Source: Aldrovandia affinis
Taxonomy: Eukaryota; Chordata; Actinopteri; Notacanthiformes; Halosauridae
NCBI GenBank assembly: GCA_029706075.1
Contig: JAINUG010000020.1
Span: 5,104,860-5,168,859 of the forward strand
Length of the DNA: 64,000 bases
Direction of reading: 5' to 3'
How positions within the stretch are numbered: the first letter of the stretch is position 1; each line of letters opens with the position of its first letter. The notes beneath the pieces were generated by a model that did not search any database, was not told where the DNA came from, and saw only the letters and a list, made by a program, of their open reading frames with translations. The position numbers were made by a program, and so were the translations under genes. Of this stretch, positions 34,701 to 47,838 are shown piece after piece.

Positions 34701-36769
34701 GAAAAAAAACATTACACAGTATATATACACAGTATATAGTATGCACATATATATATTGCATCTCTGTTATATATTTATGTTAAAGTTTGTGTTGCTGTTA
34801 TTAGATATTTGATACTGACATGAGGCAGGTTTATTAATCAAGAGAGAATGTGTGGAGCGCGTTCACACACTCAATATTCCATTTCGCCTTTAAAACGTTA
34901 ATTCATAAATAAAAGCAAACCTCGCATTATTTATTTATTTATTTATCTATTTATGAGAAACCGGAGGCCCTGTGCGCTCTGCAGCCCGGCACAGAGGCTG
35001 AGATCGGGGCGGCCTGTCTCTCTGAAGGTCTCAGGATGAAACGCTGCGGGGGGTGGGGGGGGGGGGGTTCCTATGGGAGGGCGATCAGAGCGCCTACCTC
35101 CCTGGCTCATCGGTTGCTCAGATACGGGGTTCAATGCCATTAAATATTGAACAGAAAATAAGACACAGAGCAGCGAATCGGTGACACGCAGGTCTCGCTG
35201 CAGCTTCTTTCTGTCCTGCTCGGAGAATAATTGATCTGCGGGAAAGTTCCGGGCGGCATACGGAACCTTCCGCATGCCAAGCAGCCATAATGCGCGTAAT
35301 CCTATATAAGGTATCCGCTTAATGGTGGAGTCACCTACAATACCTGGCATTTGATATAAGCTTTGAGCTTTAGTCGCTTAATGGTCTGACCTTTACTGGA
35401 AAGTTGTCCGTGAAACGTGGTATTCACTTCAGTATTTATCTCATTTTCCGGGTTTATGAAGAGTATGTTCGGTATGTTATGAGTTGATTTGACCTTAAAG
35501 GTAAACACAGTAAAGCACAGTAAGCACCCTTCTTCTATCAGGCATGCAGTACAGAAACATAGGACACATCTGTTTGCTTCCAGTTTTCAGGTATTTGGAA
35601 AGTTTGAATAAAATATTACATTGATGAAAACTGATGTTTTCCTTCTACTTTGTGACACTTTTGACACTTGAATTAAAGGATCAAGAGTTTGGACGGAGTT
35701 GGGCTGTATTTATTTTATATATTTTGCTAGTGTCCTAACACATTCTAGTTTTTTCATTATTTTTGTAAATTAAACACTGTTCTCACAATATGTACTTACA
35801 TATAGCAACGATATCAAGAGATGACAGGCATGTGAGTGAAATTAGAAGCATTGTTATATGTAATACATTATATTGTTATGTGTTGCAAAATATGGTTAAT
35901 GATATAATTGCAATGTATTGCAAAATATACACATTATTGCTGCTTTTCATATATGGTCAAAAGTATTACCATATATTTAATAATAGCATTAATATATATT
36001 TTTTATAAATAATATATTTTGAAACAAAAACTAAAATATATTGGCATGTATTGCAAAATATACATTGAGTCTTTTACATATTCAAATATATTACTAAATA
36101 TATTACAGTATATTCTTCAATATATGTCAATGTATGTTCATTGCGTAAGGGCCCCATTGCGTACGGTCATACAAGGAGGTGTAGGGCCAATGGTTGTACC
36201 CACACATGGCCCTACTTCCTGTTACTGTTGCTAGGAGAAATAATACAGGGCAGGCTGACTGCTGCATGACTCATACCCTATTAGAAACCTCTGCATGTTT
36301 ATCAAGCTTGAAATGTGAGGTGGTGGTGTGGGCTGCGGACTCAGTGAGTTGTGCAATGATTAGAGAAAATGATTAGAGGATAAATAAATAAAAAAGAATA
36401 ACCATAATCCATTATTGACGTGACGTCCACTGGGAAAAGGTTATAGTTTAATTTATACATTTATAGCTACCCTAGATTCGAATCAATTTCTTTGTTGGGT
36501 GACGCTATGTGTTCGGTATTAAAAAACACACACCCACTGGTGGAATTACGATGGCCTCAACACGCAGAGAATTTCGCAAACCTGTGCAATCAAAACAAGC
36601 ACGTCACAAAGAATCGTGTAGGGAGAATAGGAGGGGGCGGAGTTGTCAGTAAAAGACATACTAAATTAAACAATTCTCCCGATACTGGAATAAACGCGGT
36701 TGTATCAGTAATAATAATGAATGTGTCCTGTCTGCGTGTGATATTTTATCGGCAATAATAATGTTTGCC

Positions 36770-37460
36770 AATTCCCCGCGCTGGCATTGTAAAAACCCTC
36801 ATCACCATTTACACAGGAAATGCCAAAGGTTAATGAGAAATTGCTCGACTAATTAACTGTTTGACTTCGCAGGCCCTGCTCTTTTGTTCACTTTAAACAA
36901 CCGCCCCCGTTCTCTCCTGGCGCCGACGCCATTTCCCCCGTACCGCCCATCGCTATTGAACATTTTAAATGGGTTCCTCTTATGTGGAACAGATTGTTCC
37001 GTTCCAGCGATGTCAATGCCACCGTCGGCCTGATACATGTACATGGTCTTGAATAATTCTTATTTATATTTTTATTCATGATGCCCTGCGATAATTACCG
37101 AACGATTCAAGGAGATGCATGACACCTTCGCAGACCCCCAGTGGCAGTGAGCAAGGTTGTTGTGATGAATGTGTGTGTCAAGGGCTGCTGGCATTTACAT
37201 CATTTCTGTGTCCTGTGGCGTATATAAATGGCATGTCTCCCTGCAATTTGTTCTGCGTGCCATACTCACATTAATTTGTCTGCCACTGTAATGTGCATTT
37301 GATATATCCTCTTACGTACATTCGCATTTTAATTGGAATAACTGAAGTGATAAATGTGGCTTTCCCTTCGCAAACAGTAAATAATTGCCCTCCATTAACT
37401 GAATTAACCCCATTTCCGCTGCAAGTAAAGAGGAAAGGAGCGGCACTCGAAAGGTGAGTC
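36770..37460. promoter_or_regulatory. Candidate conserved non-coding (enhancer-like) block upstream of nrsn2
   Basis: About 690 bp free of recognisable repeats and simple sequence. It has several homeodomain-type cores (CTAATTAACTG at 36848, CATTAATTTG near 37270, TTTTAATTGG near 37328) and bZIP- and Sox-like sites, and no conserved coding frame. It lies about 1-2 kb upstream of the probable nrsn2 first exon. The assignment rests on composition only. Confidence 0.3.
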
Positions 37461-37652
37461 GGAATAAAGTGTTTTCCTGTGTTTTATCTGGTGCTGACGT
37501 GCTAACGCTTACCTTACCCTTGAGGAAAGAAGAGGCTCAACCAGCAGGAATCTACTTTCATTCCAGAATGAACTGCTTTACTGTTGTAAAAGAACATGGC
37601 AGGTTACCTACTGTGGGCTCCTGACAGTGATGGACTAAACATACACATGAGT

Positions 37653-37738
37653 GTAGGTGATCAGAAGGTTAATCATGAATATGTATGTGGGCGAACAGAA
37701 GGTCAATCATGCATATGCATGCGTAGGTGATCAGAAGA
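37653..37738. repeat. ~36-bp tandem repeat, about 2.4 units
   Basis: Two and a half units of GTAGGTGATCAGAAGGT-like then CAATCATGCATATG-like sequence. Units differ at several positions. Confidence 0.7.
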
Positions 37739-38279
37739 CGGAAATAATTATATGTTGGTGGTGCCATGGCAACGCATCCCAGGTTCAGACGACACCTCTG
37801 AGGCAAACTCAGAGTCGGGGGAAGTGTTGTGCTCTGGCAAGCTCCACGCTGCAAAATGTCTCCTCCTGGAAGGGGAACAATATGTCACTGCAATGACGCA
37901 AAAAGCCTGATGCCAGTACACATGTAAGCATGATTTTTTATGTTTGGGTCAAAAGGATTTATTACTGTAACGCTGAGACCCAATGCCCATGTGATTGACT
38001 ACCACTGGATAATAATATGCGAACAGCATTCACACAAGACTGAACACACAAATTCCCTGGGAATCTGGCTGTGGTCGACACAAGGCTGAGGTTGTGATTT
38101 GTTTCGTTGTCCCCGCTGCTGAGAAGCTGGCAGAGGACATCGAGAAGCAGGTGGGTGTGCGCCAGGCGGGGTGGCGGTGAGACGGGCGTGCGGTTGTCAC
38201 CGTGTGGGGTGTCGAAGGGGGGGATCTGAGCGGCTGATCCCTCGCCGAGGAGTGGGACACATGAATGCAGGCGACTCAG

Positions 38280-38608
38280 CATCTCTTCCTTTTTCTTATT
38301 TATGATAGTCTGTGGCTGCGGAGAGCCCCCTCTCTTTTGCTCTCTCTCTCTCTTTCTCTCGCTCTCGTTGTCGCTCTCTCTCTCTCTCTCTCTCTCTCTT
38401 CCTCCCTCTTGGCGCGTTCGCGACCCCGTGCCTGGCAGGCGGATCACGCCGTGCAGCTCTGAGCACTGCCGGCCCGGCGTCTTGGTGCTGCGCTCGCTCT
38501 CTCGCTTGCTCTCTCACTCTCTCGCTCTCTTGCTCGCTCTCTTCACCGCGCGCGCTCGCTCTCCTATCTCTCCGCTGCATTCAGACAGCCGGACTCAGCC
38601 TCCTGCAG
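38280..38608 (+). promoter_or_regulatory. Probable promoter and non-coding first exon of nrsn2
   Basis: A CpG-rich region with CT/GAGA-type tracts (38341-38400 and 38495-38570) inside AT-rich DNA. It ends in a strong splice donor: CTCCTGCAG at 38600-38608 followed by GTAAGC. The next good acceptor in the same direction is TCTCCGCTGCAG ending at 40214, 39 bp before the nrsn2 ATG. This fits a 5'UTR exon spliced over about 1.6 kb. There is no transcript evidence, and the start site is not defined. Confidence 0.45.
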
Positions 38609-38959
38609 GTAAGCTCACCTTTAATTCTTCCCTTTCTCCTCTCTTCCCACTCTCCTTCTGGACTCTCCCTTACGATTAGCACGGCGTGGTCCGCCCGCCA
38701 GGCACAGGGTGCCTGCTGAGCAGTTTTAATTGCTTCTGGGCGGTAGAATCCCAGGTGTGTTTTGAAGAGTGCTGTCCTCTCTGGGCAAGGCTCTTTATGG
38801 AGTCCCTCCTAGTATAGCTACAGAGGTCAGGCTTCTGTTTTTGAAGGGCTTACAAATGTTTGTTTTCCTCATATTTTAAACAGGTACCAGTATGTTGGAC
38901 AAATAAGCTGTTTACCTCTGGCTAGTATAACAGTTAAGAGTTAAGTATTATCGCTTAAT

Positions 38960-39250
38960 GGCCCCCGGGTGGCGTAACGGTAAAGGCACCCCCGGAGTGC
39001 AAGTTGCCCACTGTGGCCAGGGTTCGATCCCCGGCTGCGCCAGCCCGGCTCTGGCCGGGAGCCCCGTTCAGGGGCAGCGATTGGCTGTCCGCCCCAGAGG
39101 GAGGGGAGAGGGAAGCTGTGCAGGAGCTCGGCGTGTGCAAAGTGGCTCTGTGTGTATCGGAGTTACAGTCGACAGCTTGGCAGTTCGGCACCTTTGTCAC
39201 TGCTGGTCCCAGGGTTGCAGCGGTGAGCTTGTAGTACGAGGAAAGGGATA
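38960..39250 (+). mobile_element. GC-rich tRNA-derived SINE, copy 2
   Basis: A-box-like GGGTGGCGTAACGGT at 38967, a near-perfect B box GGTTCGATCCCC at 39021, then the family body GGCAGCGATTGGCTGTCCGCC-like near 39075-39095 and a GAGGGAGGGGA run. It shares blocks in the same order with the copy at 24902. It sits in the probable first intron of nrsn2. Confidence 0.85.
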
Positions 39251-40214
39251 GTTGATTCAGGAAAGCGATTTGCATTTCTTTTTTAAATCTATGACTTTCA
39301 TTCACAGGCCGATAGAGAATGAGCAGATTATCACTGTCAACAGGTCATCTCTCATTTTACATGTATATTAAAATGAGTGGATATCACACAGTCTGGGACA
39401 CTCATTCCTGCATCTCAATCACTCAGGCCAGAGAAGGAACGCTTCAGCAGGACTGAGTACGTGTTATGATGGGACTGATGTTTCTCTGCGGGATTTAATG
39501 ACTGCAGTTTTCTCGGTAAGCAAACCCAGCTCAGCTCCCGTACAAGGCCACTTGAGTGCGTGACGCACCGCATGGTTTCATACGAAGGAAGATGAAACGG
39601 GGAGCGGGGCACATACTCTGAAAGGAAGAGCCTGTGAGAAAGGATAAGGTCATATGAGTAGTATCTTGTTGTGCTAACACAGCCCCTCCCCCTCCCGTGT
39701 GAGTGAATGAACAGCCTAAGGTGTCGGCGGAGTGGTACACAGTGGGGGGTGATGATTCAGGCTGCATGACTCACCGGTCCCCCTACGCCACCCCCAGCAC
39801 ACTTCCTGTCCCCCGGTGGGGTGGCGCAGAGCCGCATCACACCTTCAGGCCCCTTAATCTGTGGTCTCCATCGATCAGCCGGGTGTCCCCATTCCAGGGC
39901 TGCAATGGGAGGCTGATATTTTCTGAGTGCATTTGCCCCCCCAAAACGTGCCAGCTGACAGAACCAAGGTCATGGTGAAGGTCATGGGGAGTTACCATGA
40001 CAACCAGACAAGCGTGCCTCAAGGGATTCTTTATTTTCTTTTCTTTCAAACCAACTTGGGGGGAGTGTGTCTGTGCGAGTGTGTGCATATGTATGTGTGT
40101 GTGTGTGTGTGTGTGTGTGAGTGAGTACGTGTGATAGGTGCGTGTGTGTCTGTGTATGGGTGCATGTGTGTGTCACGCTCCCCTCTCCCTAATCACGCAC
40201 CCTCTCCGCTGCAG
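39251..40214 (+). other. Intron sequence upstream of the nrsn2 coding exon
   Basis: Between the SINE and the acceptor at 40213-40214 there is unique-looking sequence, a (GT)n run at about 40083-40130, and no other recognised gene. Confidence 0.45.
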
Positions 40215-40253
40215 AACTGTGTGGCTGATTGGCTGCTCCACAGCAGGACGTCT

Positions 40254-41051
40254 ATGGCAGGCTTCAGAGAGCTACCCTGCTGTCCACGCTGCTCTGGCAA
40301 GAGAGAAAGTGGGGGTCAGAGTTTCGGCGTGCGCTCCTACCTGCACCTCTTTTACGAGGACTGTGCCTTCCTGACGCCCCAGGATGAGGAGGACGAGCCG
40401 CGGCGCGACGGATGCCTCTCCTCAGGGCCCTCGCGCTCTGTGCTCTGGAAGGTAAGGCAGCCACACGCATCACATTCCAGTCGCTCCACGCCACTGAAGG
40501 CCTGACTCATCCTTCAATGCCATATCAATGTGTTTCTCCTCTGACAAACTGTCTATGGAATGAATTTAGAGTCCAACATGCAGTTCTGGGGGCCCAGGTC
40601 AGCCTGGCTTGGTCTCATTGGTGACTTCCTGTTTCCTGTTTCCTGTTTCCTGTTTCCTGTTTCCTGTCCCCTCTGGCAGGCCATTCTCACAGCAGGGCTC
40701 CTCCTGGTGGTGATCGGAGGAGTGGCGCTGAGCGTGGGCCTCCTGCTGCCGCCTCAGATCGAGGGATTTGGGGAAGGGGAGCTGACGATGGTGGACAAGC
40801 GCGCCGTGGGGCACAACGGCATTCTGGCAGAGTGCCGCCTGGCGGGGGCGCTCCTGCTGGCTCTCGGCACGCTGCTGCTGGCCTGCACCCTGGCGTCGCC
40901 CGTCCGCCGGGCGGCGGAGAGGATCCGGTACGACGGCGCGGACACCACGTCGCCAGAGGCCTGGTCCCTCCCCGCCGTGTCGCCCATCCACCTGCCGCTG
41001 CCCGTCACCCTGGCACACGCGCTGAGCGTGCAGCCCAAACCGGGGTTCTGA
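40254..41051 (+). CDS. nrsn2: Neurensin-2-like vesicle membrane protein, two coding exons
   Basis: Exon 1 is 40254-40451 (66 codons, donor GTAAGG), the intron is 40452-40679 (acceptor CTCTGGCAG), and exon 2 is 40680-41051, giving 189 residues. Neurensins are neuronal small-vesicle membrane proteins of about 195-205 residues. Residues 25-37 read FGVRSYLHLFYED, the family signature. Membrane segment 1 is about 67-89. The PPQIEGFGEGEL motif follows at 90-101, and segment 2 is about 119-138. The intron falls after LWK, the same place I recall in NRSN1 (FWK). NRSN2 is favoured over NRSN1 by YLHLFYEDCA, GEGE and CRLAGALL, by the QPK near the C-terminus, and by the sox12 neighbour. The Cys-rich N-terminus (CCPRC) could be lipid-modified, which is inference. 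The C-terminal tail is shorter than in mammals. Confidence 0.92.
40625..40668 (+). repeat. TTTCCTG heptamer repeat in the nrsn2 intron
   Basis: About six units of a 7-bp pyrimidine-rich repeat ending 11 bp before the splice acceptor of exon 2, so it doubles as the polypyrimidine tract. Length changes here could affect splicing. Confidence 0.9.
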
Positions 41052-41375
41052 GCTCCTCGGGACCAACGGGTTAGCCCGGGTCGCCGACGGGCCCCGCAGC
41101 GTCGCACCTCTCCGGTCAGCCCCGGCTCCGTCTCGCCAAATGCACGCCGCTTCATCCGAAAGCACGTCGGAGGACACTCCTTCCGCATCCCGTCTCTGTG
41201 TCACTCGTGAAGTCTGTGGGACATTCGCACCACCGGACCACCTTTATCTGGGGTATTGTGGTCAAAAATGGGATTCTGTAAAACCAGCTGCCAGAGAGTG
41301 TTCAGCCCTCAGTGTTCATAAACCCTCCTGTGAGCTTGGAGTCGCCTTATTTTTAATAAACAAAAAGCAGTTATG
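41052..41375 (+). other. 3'UTR of nrsn2
   Basis: About 320 bp from the stop to a little past the AATAAA at 41355-41360. GC-rich at first, then AT-rich at the end. No other frame shows conservation. Confidence 0.6.
41355..41360 (+). terminator. PolyA signal of nrsn2
   Basis: AATAAA about 300 bp past the stop codon, followed by CAAAAAGCAG and a GT-rich stretch (TTATGATTGT), a normal polyadenylation context. Confidence 0.6.
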
Positions 41376-42239
41376 ATTGTAACGCTGCCGTGCTTGACTC
41401 CTTCCGTGCTTGCGAGACGGCCGCAGATGAATACGGACTTGTGAGATTCATAACCTTTCAAGCATTTAAGCCGATGCATATCGAAGGCGGAAGTTTGTAC
41501 CCCGCGTGCTGGTGTGCTCTTATTCCCCCATAAATAATATTCCTTCTGATATATATTTAATGTGACCACAAGGCATCCCCCGCATGCAAATGACGCATGA
41601 GCCATAATGCAATGTCACACACAAGAGTGAGTGGATGATCTATCTGACTGTGGAAACCTATTAAATACGCAGGGGCGGTATCAGGGAACCAGGAGGCACA
41701 GAGGCACATGGTTAAGGGGTCTAATGCCATAAATGTAACCCCTTCCGCACGCAGGGCCAGGGCTATTATGTGTCAGGAAACAGCATCTGATTGACCTGAA
41801 TAATTTTGAGAAGAGCAGATAATAGCTTTCCATATCTTTAAATCTGTGCTGTGTGATTCTGGTGAAATTAAACGCAGTGATACACTCGCGCACAGCTGCT
41901 ACATGAAAAATAACCATAGAATTCTTAATCTGCAAGTGAAACATGCAAAACTATTATATGTGTCAGGCTTTGTTTTTATTGGCTTGGTACTGTTTGCTTT
42001 GGTTCATTTCCTATATTTACAAATGAAACACCATTTCCTCCTGTAGTTTTCCTATAGCCACGTCATAGTGTTGTATTTAGCTTTCATGCCGCCTTCTCTG
42101 CTCTTTGATCATCTCTGTTCTTTTCAAATTCTACACTGTTGAAAATTTCATTTGACTGACAATGATATCGCGCAATGTTTATGTTAACCCTACAAAACGC
42201 AGGGGATGTATAGAAAGCACGCGAGCCGTGGAAGTATAC
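41376..42239. other. Intergenic sequence downstream of nrsn2
   Basis: AT-rich and unique-looking; no gene or mobile element recognised. Confidence 0.45.
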
Positions 42240-42376
42240 TGCCTGTGTTTACCTTGCCCTCTAAAGGGTTGAGTGGACCTAAACCATTCCAGGAAAATGC
42301 ACCCCGCACCATAACAGAGTCACCAGTACCCTTCATTTACTCAAGTGCTTCCCTTATTTTGTCAGTTACCTGTACC
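42240..42376 (-). mobile_element. Fragment of the GGTAACTGCC mariner-like family
   Basis: Contains CACCCCGCACCATAACAGAG-like internal sequence, then a terminal segment GTGCTTCCCTTATTTTGTC with AGTTACCTG, the reverse of the terminus at 58431. Only one end and about 100 bp of internal sequence remain. Confidence 0.65.
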
Positions 42377-42439
42377 TCATAAGTCTTTACAGCTCCCTCA
42401 CCTGCCAGAGCGTCATCAGCAGGTGTGTTGTCTTAAGTT

Positions 42440-42660
42440 GTGGCAGTGTAGCATTATGGTTACGGAACTGGGCTTTTAACGCAAAGGTTGCAGGTTCAAT
42501 TCCCAAGTGGGGCACTTATGTTGTACCTATGAGCGAGGTACTTAACCTTAATTGCTTCAGTAAATATCCAGATGTATAAATTGATTTTATGTGAATGTAA
42601 ACTGCGTAAGCCCCTCTGGATAAGAGCGTCTGCTAAATCCCTGTAATGCAATATAGTGAA
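42440..42660 (+). mobile_element. tRNA-derived SINE with L2-type tail, plus strand
   Basis: Head GTGGCAGTGTAGCATTATGG with B box GGTTCAATTCCC at 42492. A long middle carries a GAGGTACTTAACC-type block, and the tail GGATAAGAGCGTCTGCTAAA is at 42620. It matches the reverse-oriented element at 15814-16045 block for block. Confidence 0.88.
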
Positions 42661-43597
42661 TGGTCGGCATCTGACTGTATTTGTCACTATAGCTACGGTA
42701 TAGCACCGTACTAAGGCTTTTGCACTAATATGGTACATGGACTGCTCTCCAGTGCAGACTAAATGTGGTCTCAAATTCTGTCCATCTATTGCCTAATACA
42801 GTTACAGTACATTAATGCATTACACATGATTTAAAAAGCACTAATGGAAAAAAAATAATCTTTGAATTGTAAAGTGAACGGCTTACTCAAAGACAGCAGC
42901 TTCACTTTTCTCAGTCGATGTCAATGAGAGGTCGGCCAGGAACAACATGCGCTGGGTCTGTTGAACCCTTTGCTCTGCGGCGGGTCGTTTCAAAAGCGCT
43001 CTTTACAGGAGAGCCACTGGGGACTGGCGTTTGGGGAGACATTATTCGATTCCTCCCCCACAAATGGATTTCACTTTCCTTTTAAGCCTTAATGAATTGG
43101 GAGATCTAGATCCTACTCTCCAGTCTCCCTGTGAAAAACATTCTACATTATTAAAAGTATTACTTAATGTCTGGGGCACGTTGCAAAATTAGTGCTGGAC
43201 AGAAATTAAGAAGACAATAATGGGCAAAAATATTTGTGATGCTTCTCATCCATTCATATTAAAAGCTGTTCTTCTGACGAAACTCAAATTAAATGTCAGA
43301 GGACAGTTTCATGGTGCAAATATTATATTTTTCAGTGAAAATGTTGTTTCATATATTTCAGGAAGGAAATAGTATTGCGGAACTTTGCTGATTTCTCAAA
43401 AAATGATAAGGGTAAGTATGCCTGGAATAGCACTAAGCTGGAAAAAAACCTGGGCCATTTATGTTGAGTTCAAAGATAATCGATCAGTCAAAGCTTTCAC
43501 AGGTGACAGTTATATTTAAGTGAACAAATAAATAGAAAAAAGATCATCAGTGCTTCTTTTCTATACCCAGGAGTACACACACACACACACAAATACA
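42661..43597. other. Intergenic sequence
   Basis: AT-rich, with no gene recognised. A short (CA)n run lies at 43575-43590 just before the Tc1 element. Confidence 0.45.
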
Positions 43598-43599
43598 TA

Positions 43600-45201
<1,602 letters not shown>

Positions 45202-45388
45202 ACATAACCTATTTAGAGCCATGTTTCACTATTGTACGGAAGCTGAGAACAGCCTTGTATGCATATATATTTTTGATAGCGTTTTCAGCGTTTAGCAAGA
45301 TCACGACTTAATTATCTTGTTATCTCGAGAAAACAAATAATGGTTTTCTGAAGATCACAATTAAATTATCCTGTTATCTTGAGATATA

Positions 45389-46557
45389 CACTCAGTGGCC
45401 ACTTTATTCATGCAATTATCTAATCAGCCAATCATGTGGTAGCAACTCAATGCATAAAAGCATGCAGACCAAAAATCTGAATGGGGAAGAAATGTGATCT
45501 AAGTGACTTCGATTGTGGAATGATTGTTGGTGCCAGACGGGGTGGTGTGTATCTCAGAAATTGCTGATCTCATGGGATTTTCACGCACAACAGGTTCTAG
45601 AGTTTACAGAGAATGGTGCGAAAAACATCCAGTGAGCGGCAGTTCTGTGGGCAAAAATGCCTTGTTAATGAGAGAGGTCAGAGGAGAATGGTCAGAGGAG
45701 AATGACCAGACTGGTTCAAGCTGACAGGAAGGCGACAGTAACTCAAATATCCATGCATTACAACAGTGGTATGCAGAAGAGCATCTCTGAATGCACAACA
45801 AGTCAAACCTTGAAGTGGATAGGCTACAGCAGCAGAAGACCACACTGGTTCCACTCCTGTCAGCTAAGAACAGGAAAGTGAGGCTACAGTGGGCACAGGC
45901 TCAACAAAACTGGAGAGTTGAAGATTGGAAGAACATTGCCTAGTCTAACGAATCTCGATTTCTGCTGCGACATGCAGATGGTAGGGTCAGAATTTGACGT
46001 AAACAACATGAATCCATGCATCCATCCTGCCTTGTGTCAACAATTCAGGCTGGTGGTGGTGGTGTAATGGTGTGGGCTATGTTTTCTTGGCACACATTAG
46101 GCCCCTTAATACCAATTGAGCATCGTTTAAATGCCACAGCCTACCTGAGTCTTGTTGCTGACCATTTGCATCCCTTTATGGCCACAGTCTACCCATCTTC
46201 TAATGGCTACTTCCAGCAGGATAATGCGCCATGTCACAAAGCACACGTAATTTCAAGCTGGTTCCACGAACATGACAATGAGTTCAGTGTACTCCAATGG
46301 CCTCTACAGTCACCAGATCTCAGTCCAATAGAGCACCTTTTAGATGTGGTGGAATGGGAGATTCGCAACATGAATGTGCAGCCGACAAATCTGCAGCAAC
46401 TGTGTAATGCTATCATGTCAACATGGACCAGAATCTCTGAGGAATGTTTCCAGCACCTTTTTGAATCCATGCCACGAAGAATTCAGGCTGTTCTGGGGGC
46501 AAAGGGGGGTCCTACCCAGTACTAGAAAGGTGTACCTAATAAAGTGGCCACTGAGTG
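45389..46557 (+). mobile_element. Tc1/mariner element, CACTCAGTGGCC family, copy 1
   Basis: Flanked by TA (45387-45388 and 46558-46559). The ends are inverted CACTCAGTGGCCACTTTATT. The left end has lost the AGGTACACC-containing segment seen at the other end and in copy 3. It encodes a transposase in shifted frames: MGKKCDLSDFDCGMIVGARR at 45481, then RTTGSRVYREWCEKHP, and from 46016 a 169-residue open part. That part has VMVWAMFSWHTLGP, FQQDNAPCHKAHV and SPDLSPIEHLLDVVE. It is inactive because of frameshifts. Confidence 0.93.
46016..46525 (+). pseudogene. C-terminal transposase fragment of the CACTCAGTGGCC family
   Basis: 170 codons, open to a natural stop. It contains the second catalytic Asp (FQQDNAPCHKAH) and the third acidic residue (SPDLSPIEHL). 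The N-terminal DNA-binding half is in another frame upstream. Equivalent pieces are at 57639-58015 (+) and 60724-60319 (-). Confidence 0.9.
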
Positions 46558-46559
46558 TA

Positions 46560-47838
46560 TAATAATGATTTTGTGGTTATTCTCACTTCAAGATCCAGAA
46601 TTGGCTGTCAACATTTGATGAAAGCAGGTTGTTGCACTCGGCTTCTGTACTATTGGCCCAAAGTCCAGTATAATATTCTTCATTGATGTAGTTGCGTAGA
46701 TTCACCACAAGGAGGCAGCAAAGACCAATTTACAAGGATCTGAGAATCTATTGTTTATTATTCCGTTTCAAACTTGCCCAGTCTAAGTGCAATTAAAACA
46801 AATTGATCTAACAAAAAAGCTAATTCAGCTACAAATCATAACTAAAAAAATACAGTGATTTTGAAGGCAGCCCACTATGTTTCCATATAAGGTCTGCATT
46901 CATGGCAGAGTGTAACTTTAGATGAAGTCATCATGCATCAACAACAAAGCTGCCCTCCATTGGCAGAGTCCTTCCATATCAATCAGAAAGCTGGTGGTTA
47001 ATAGTTACGTAACAGTTGAGTTATCTGCAGCATCTTAGTTCCCTTTCAGATGAACCAAATATTGCTTCCTTATCAATTACCCAGTCATGATGTAGTTCCT
47101 TATTGTGATGTCATTGTTTTGATACGGAAGAAAGCTGCTGACGCATTAGTTCTCTGTTTTTGCTTAATTGCTGTCATTGATGGGAGAGGCCCAAGACCTA
47201 AGGGGAGATAATGGCTATCACACCTCCCTGAGAACTTGTGTTGTTTCACATTCAGCATTTATATCAGTGTGACGTTATGAACCCTCCCCAGTGGTCCACG
47301 CTTCAGAAGTGTGTCCGTGTCCTGAGAAGGTTTTGCACATTTTGCCTTTTCTGTACCGTCAAAGTGTCAAAGGTTTATATTCATTTAATGTATTTGTTAT
47401 TATTTATTTAATGAATAGGAACAGTCTCATCTGAATGGTGTCTATCAACAATACATTAAAAGTAAAAATGTGTTTTTTACTGCCAGGTTGTCCTCTCCTT
47501 AATTGGCAAGCCTTGAGGACATCCAGTGCACTGACACAGATTGGGTGGGATGGGATATGCAGTGATTCATGGTGAGGTCAGTATTGAGCTGAACTTTTGA
47601 TAACCAATTCTTCCTGACAGACCTCCCTGGTGTACATTAGGACATTCGTGTCCCCTCCCCCGCCCATTTCCTCATTCACACATCCCCAAGCACTATCAGT
47701 AGGAAAGACACCTCTCAGGAACCTTGGGAATGATTTGGTGATCAGACCTACAGACAGCCTTGCCCTCACTGGCATGTTAAAGGAAGTCAAGCTGCCTGTA
47801 CCTGAATGAATCAACAGTAGTTAGTTCCCCTACAGTCA
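46560..47838. other. Intergenic sequence
   Basis: AT-rich, with no gene or mobile element recognised. Confidence 0.45.

Larger units (their letters stand above)
31729..38229. other. Long intergenic stretch with regulatory-looking patches
   Basis: No coding gene. Noted items: a B-box-like GGTTCGAGCCC at 32531 without a full tRNA; a GC-rich block at 34960-35345 with TATATAAG at 35303; AT-rich sequence at 35780-36130 with repeated TGTATTGCAAAATATAC; a repeat-free, evenly composed block at 36770-37460 resembling conserved non-coding DNA; and a 36-bp tandem repeat at 37653-37738. Confidence 0.4.

Noticed and set aside
34943-35350. 135-residue minus-strand frame
   Set aside because: Runs through a G-run and GC-rich DNA, with no domain, signal or splice context.
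38296-38719. Ser/Leu- and Arg/Glu-repeat open frames
   Set aside because: Translations of CT-rich tracts in the probable nrsn2 5'UTR and promoter.
40560-41051. 163-residue single-exon plus-strand frame starting in the intron
   Set aside because: Its first part translates the TTTCCTG repeat. The neurensin match begins exactly at the splice acceptor, so the spliced two-exon model is preferred.
40599-41204. 201-residue minus-strand open frame opposite nrsn2 exon 2
   Set aside because: Antisense shadow of the GC-rich exon; it runs through the intron and the heptamer repeat and resembles nothing.
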